DNA from: an uncultured Pseudomonadota bacterium
GTDB lineage: Bacteria; Myxococcota_A; UBA796; SXON01
NCBI GenBank assembly: GCA_903844155.1
Contig: CAIMSU010000296.1
Span: forward strand, 1 to 39,483
Length of the DNA stretch: 39,483 nt
Direction of reading: 5' to 3'
The notes beneath the pieces are model-generated. The model was not told the origin of the DNA and searched no databases. It was given only the letters and a program-made list of their open reading frames with translations. This document shows, in pieces, positions 36,931-39,483 of this stretch. The first letter of the stretch is position 1. Each line of letters opens with the position of its first letter. A program made the position numbers and the translations under genes.

Positions 36931-39458
36931 TTGGTTTGATGCTGTGGGCGCCCGTCGCGTCGGCGGCGCCGATCGATCTCGCGAAGGCCGTGAACACCCG
37001 CGTGCTCGCCGGAGAGCCCGATGCTGCCTGCGTTGGCGGGGATCTCGCTGCTGGCTTCGACCTTGACGTCAACGCGCCGATCGCGGCGCTCAACCTGACA
37101 GTCTGGCAGGCCGAGGGCTCGGCGCCGGGCGGGACGCTCATCGTCACGTTTGCGTACCCCGACGGGACGACGAGCCGGGCAGTGGCGATAGAAGGCCAGC
37201 AATTCGGGCCCGGGTTGGTCTCGGGTCTGTTCTCGCTCGGCCTACATCTCGGGCCGACGTCGTCCGGCGGTTCGGTGCCCGCCAATCAGTGGCAAGCGCC
37301 GTCGCGCGCTGCGCGTGCGATCGTGACCCGGGTGCACGTGGAGGCGCACACACCCTCGCCCGTGTGTGTCATGTCTGTCGAGACGGTCGGGAGCGTTGAC
37401 CTGGCGTCCGGCACAGACACGCACGACTGGTACCCCTTCACGGTGTCGGCGAAGCTCACGTCCCAGATTCCCCAGCTATCTCCTCTGGAAGCGCCGGCAG
37501 GCAAGCACGGGTTCCTGACACACACGCCGGACGGCCACTTCGCCTACACCGACGGCACGCGCGCCCGCTTCTGGGGGATGAACCTGGTGAATGTCGCGGC
37601 GATGCCCGAGAAGGCTCAGGCCGACAACTACGCGGCGGAGCTGGCGCAGCTCGGGTTCAACATCGTCCGCCTGCACCACATCGACGGCGTCGGCCCCGGT
37701 GGCGTGGTCAACGCAAAGCGTACGGCGGACCCGGCGACCTGGCTCGACCCGGTGCAGACGGACAAGCTCGACTACTTCATCTCACGCTTGGAGGCGCACG
37801 GCGTCTACATCTACGCGGAAGTCGCGACGGCGCGGGAGTTCACGGCGCAGGACGGCGTCCCCAATCCGGGCGGTTTGCCCAACGGATTCAAGCTGGCGAC
37901 GATGTGGAGCCAGCCCTGGCAGGCCGCCTATTTGAGTTGGTTTCGGGTGTTCTGGGGTCGAACCAACCCCTACACCAACCTACGGTACGCCGACGACCCG
38001 GGTGTCGCGCTGCTGGAGCTCTCGAACGAGCATTCGCTGCTGATGAACTGGGGGATTCCCCTGGAGCAGTTGCCGAAGGCCCAGTTGGCCTGGTTGACGG
38101 GCGCGTGGAACCTCTGGCTGCGTGCGCGCTACCCGACGGAGGCGGCGCTGGCGACCGCTTGGACCTCGGGCGCCCGGTTTGACGGGCTGCAACCAGGGGA
38201 GTCGTTCCACAGCGAGGTTGCGCGTGAGCCCGCGATCCCAGCCCTCTTTGAACAGTGGCCGACGCAACGCCGGCGCGACCTCTATGAGTTCTATGCATCG
38301 TTGGAGGCGGGGTTCTATGCGGCGGTCGCGGAGAGGGCCCGTTCCCTCGGGTTCCACATCCCCATCGTCCCGTCGATTGCTTACGACCAACCCATCCTGC
38401 AGTCCCTCTACAAAGACTACGACGCAACGGACACACACGTTGAGTGGGACCAGCCGACCGGCCCCGCCTTTACAAACGAGAGCGCGCTGGCCCACCCCGA
38501 GAGCCTGCTCGCGCGGATGGCGACCGCGATGGTGGGGAAGCCCGCGATCATGAGCGAGGTGAACCAGCCTTTTCCGAACGCCTTCCGGGCTGAGGCGCCT
38601 CTGCTCTGGGCGGCATTGTTGTCCAACCAGGATTGGGACGGCGCGCTCTGGTTCAGTTGGCTCGATTCGCCGTGGTCGGAGGACAACGCGACTGTCGTCG
38701 GCACGAACGACCTGCGGTCCAACACGCTCGCGCTCGTCCAGATGGCGACGGCGTCGTCTGTGTTTCGGGCGTTCGCGCTACCGACCGCGCGCGGGGAGTC
38801 GGACCTCGTGCTGGACCCGGACGCGATCGTCGCGGGGTTCCTGACGAACCAGCATCTCCGCCCGATCCAATCCAGACCGCTCGAGCTGCTGGACCTGCCT
38901 TTCCTGCTCACGCACCGCATACGCACCTCCTTCGCGGGTAATTTCGGTCTTGGAATTCCTGCGAATCCCGAGATCGGGTGGTGGGCCGACCCCGGAGTGC
39001 TTGTGTTGGACCGCCCCATGGTCGAGGCGCGGGTCGGTCCGCCGGGGGCGGAGTGGGCGTACGGTCATGGCACCGGCCTCCGGCAACCGGCCGGCCTGCA
39101 CGTGCACCTCGCCAACTGGGCCGCCGTCGCGCTCGCCAGCGCGGACGGGCAGCGGCTTGGCATGTCCCACGCCGCGTTGTTGACGGTCGCGACGCGTCAG
39201 GAGAACACGGGCGAGACCTGCGGCGCGCAGGGCACTGAGCTGATTCAGGCGGGTGAACCTCCGATCCTCGTGGAGCCCGCCCGCGGCAGCGTGTGGTTCC
39301 GTTGGCCGACACGCCCGCTCGTGCGCCCGCTCGATCCCAGCGGCGCGCCGATGCCGCCCATCCCCGTGCGTGCGGCGCGCGAAGCCGGGCTCCGTGGCTG
39401 GCGCGTCGACCTGTCCGCCGTCCGCTCGCCGTGGCTGACCGTCACCGATCCCGATTGA
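36918..39458 (+). CDS. Secreted clan-A glycoside hydrolase (GH5-like)
   Basis: An 846-residue exported enzyme. The signal peptide is GGLIGLMLWAPVASA. A beta-rich N-domain (about 20-190) precedes a (beta/alpha)8 catalytic domain (about 195-600) of the GH-A clan type: FWGMNLVNVAAMPEKAQADNYAAELAQLGFNIVRLHHID near its start, acid/base Glu371 in LLELSNEHSLL (the Asn-Glu pair) and probable nucleophile Glu547 in PAIMSEVNQPFPNAF, with GALWFSWLDSPW after it. The C-terminal ~230 residues look like further beta domains. The substrate could be a beta-linked polysaccharide; the exact family is unresolved. I chose GTG 36918 because it gives a signal peptide and has GGAGG four bases upstream; it overlaps tsaD by 13 bases. 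An earlier in-frame start lies inside tsaD and is unlikely. Confidence 0.8.
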   Translation: MGGLIGLMLWAPVASAAPIDLAKAVNTRVLAGEPDAACVGGDLAAGFDLDVNAPIAALNLTVWQAEGSAPGGTLIVTFAYPDGTTSRAVAIEGQQFGPGLVSGLFSLGLHLGPTSSGGSVPANQWQAPSRAARAIVTRVHVEAHTPSPVCVMSVETVGSVDLASGTDTHDWYPFTVSAKLTSQIPQLSPLEAPAGKHGFLTHTPDGHFAYTDGTRARFWGMNLVNVAAMPEKAQADNYAAELAQLGFNIVRLHHIDGVGPGGVVNAKRTADPATWLDPVQTDKLDYFISRLEAHGVYIYAEVATAREFTAQDGVPNPGGLPNGFKLATMWSQPWQAAYLSWFRVFWGRTNPYTNLRYADDPGVALLELSNEHSLLMNWGIPLEQLPKAQLAWLTGAWNLWLRARYPTEAALATAWTSGARFDGLQPGESFHSEVAREPAIPALFEQWPTQRRRDLYEFYASLEAGFYAAVAERARSLGFHIPIVPSIAYDQPILQSLYKDYDATDTHVEWDQPTGPAFTNESALAHPESLLARMATAMVGKPAIMSEVNQPFPNAFRAEAPLLWAALLSNQDWDGALWFSWLDSPWSEDNATVVGTNDLRSNTLALVQMATASSVFRAFALPTARGESDLVLDPDAIVAGFLTNQHLRPIQSRPLELLDLPFLLTHRIRTSFAGNFGLGIPANPEIGWWADPGVLVLDRPMVEARVGPPGAEWAYGHGTGLRQPAGLHVHLANWAAVALASADGQRLGMSHAALLTVATRQENTGETCGAQGTELIQAGEPPILVEPARGSVWFRWPTRPLVRPLDPSGAPMPPIPVRAAREAGLRGWRVDLSAVRSPWLTVTDPD

Positions 39459-39459
39459 G

Positions 39460-39483
39460 CACATATGAAAACCGACGACGTCG
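39460..39483 (+). repeat. Left arm of a second copy of the 9580-9656 hairpin, cut by window end
   Basis: CATATGAAAACCGACGACGTC (spelled here as CATA, T, GAAAAC, C, GACGACGTC) matches the 9580-9656 hairpin arm CATA, C, GAAAAC, G, GACGACGTC at all but two of 21 positions. It begins just after the hydrolase stop codon and runs off the end of the window, so the loop and right arm cannot be seen. Confidence 0.65.

Overview
The window is high-GC, gene-dense bacterial DNA with no mobile element, CRISPR array or rRNA/tRNA gene that I can see. The gene set points to a myxobacterium-like member of Myxococcota (the former Deltaproteobacteria): many small lipoproteins with Asp/Ser/Thr-rich linkers after the lipobox, a thrombospondin type 3 repeat protein whose C-terminal tail looks like a MYXO-CTERM sorting signal, an OmpA-type porin, a CsgA-like short-chain dehydrogenase, a PP2C phosphatase fused to a cyclic-nucleotide-binding domain, and large proteins with no recognisable family. 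This placement is inferred from gene content, not from a marker-gene comparison.

Layout. 1-3310 (+): an NmrA-type Rossmann protein and a glycerol-3-phosphate-permease-like MFS protein carrying extra membrane segments and a PDZ-like insert. 3317-8280 (-): an envelope operon encoding a proline-rich anchored protein, an OmpA-family barrel, a TSP3-repeat protein and an Asp-box propeller lipoprotein; the first three genes overlap by ATGA. 8281-8590 is a divergent spacer filled by a nested inverted-repeat element. 8591-9481 (+) is an orphan hypothetical gene, followed by a very long hairpin (9580-9656). 9719-12300 (-): two tandem CNNM/CBS (HlyC/CorC) proteins. 12896-13267 (+): a small Cys-x5-Arg phosphatase-like protein.

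13276-27756 (-) is one long co-directional block of fourteen genes: HEAT-repeat lipoprotein, small conserved hypothetical, gcvT, gcvH, two related lipoproteins, ftsH, a Bax-inhibitor-1 protein, a UbiD decarboxylase, PP2C-cNMP phosphatase, DnaJ, an LpoA-like periplasmic binding protein, a lipoprotein and thiL. The PP2C-DnaJ-LpoA-like-lipoprotein-thiL part is very tightly packed.

27810-39458 (+): Dus-type tRNA dihydrouridine synthase, CsgA-like SDR, two hypotheticals, a thiolase plus FadJ-type multifunctional beta-oxidation pair, tsaD and a secreted clan-A glycoside hydrolase. Between fadJ and tsaD lies a structured leader made of two 102-bp direct repeats and hairpins, the last ending one base before the tsaD start codon; the same DNA can be read as a small repeat-protein gene coupled to both neighbours.

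The most unusual signals are the 36-bp hairpin with a UNCG-type loop at 9580-9656, whose arm recurs at the last bases of the window; the repeat/hairpin leader of tsaD; the MFS protein with extra domains; and the envelope operon in which the TSP3 repeats and the OmpA domain are separate overlapping genes.
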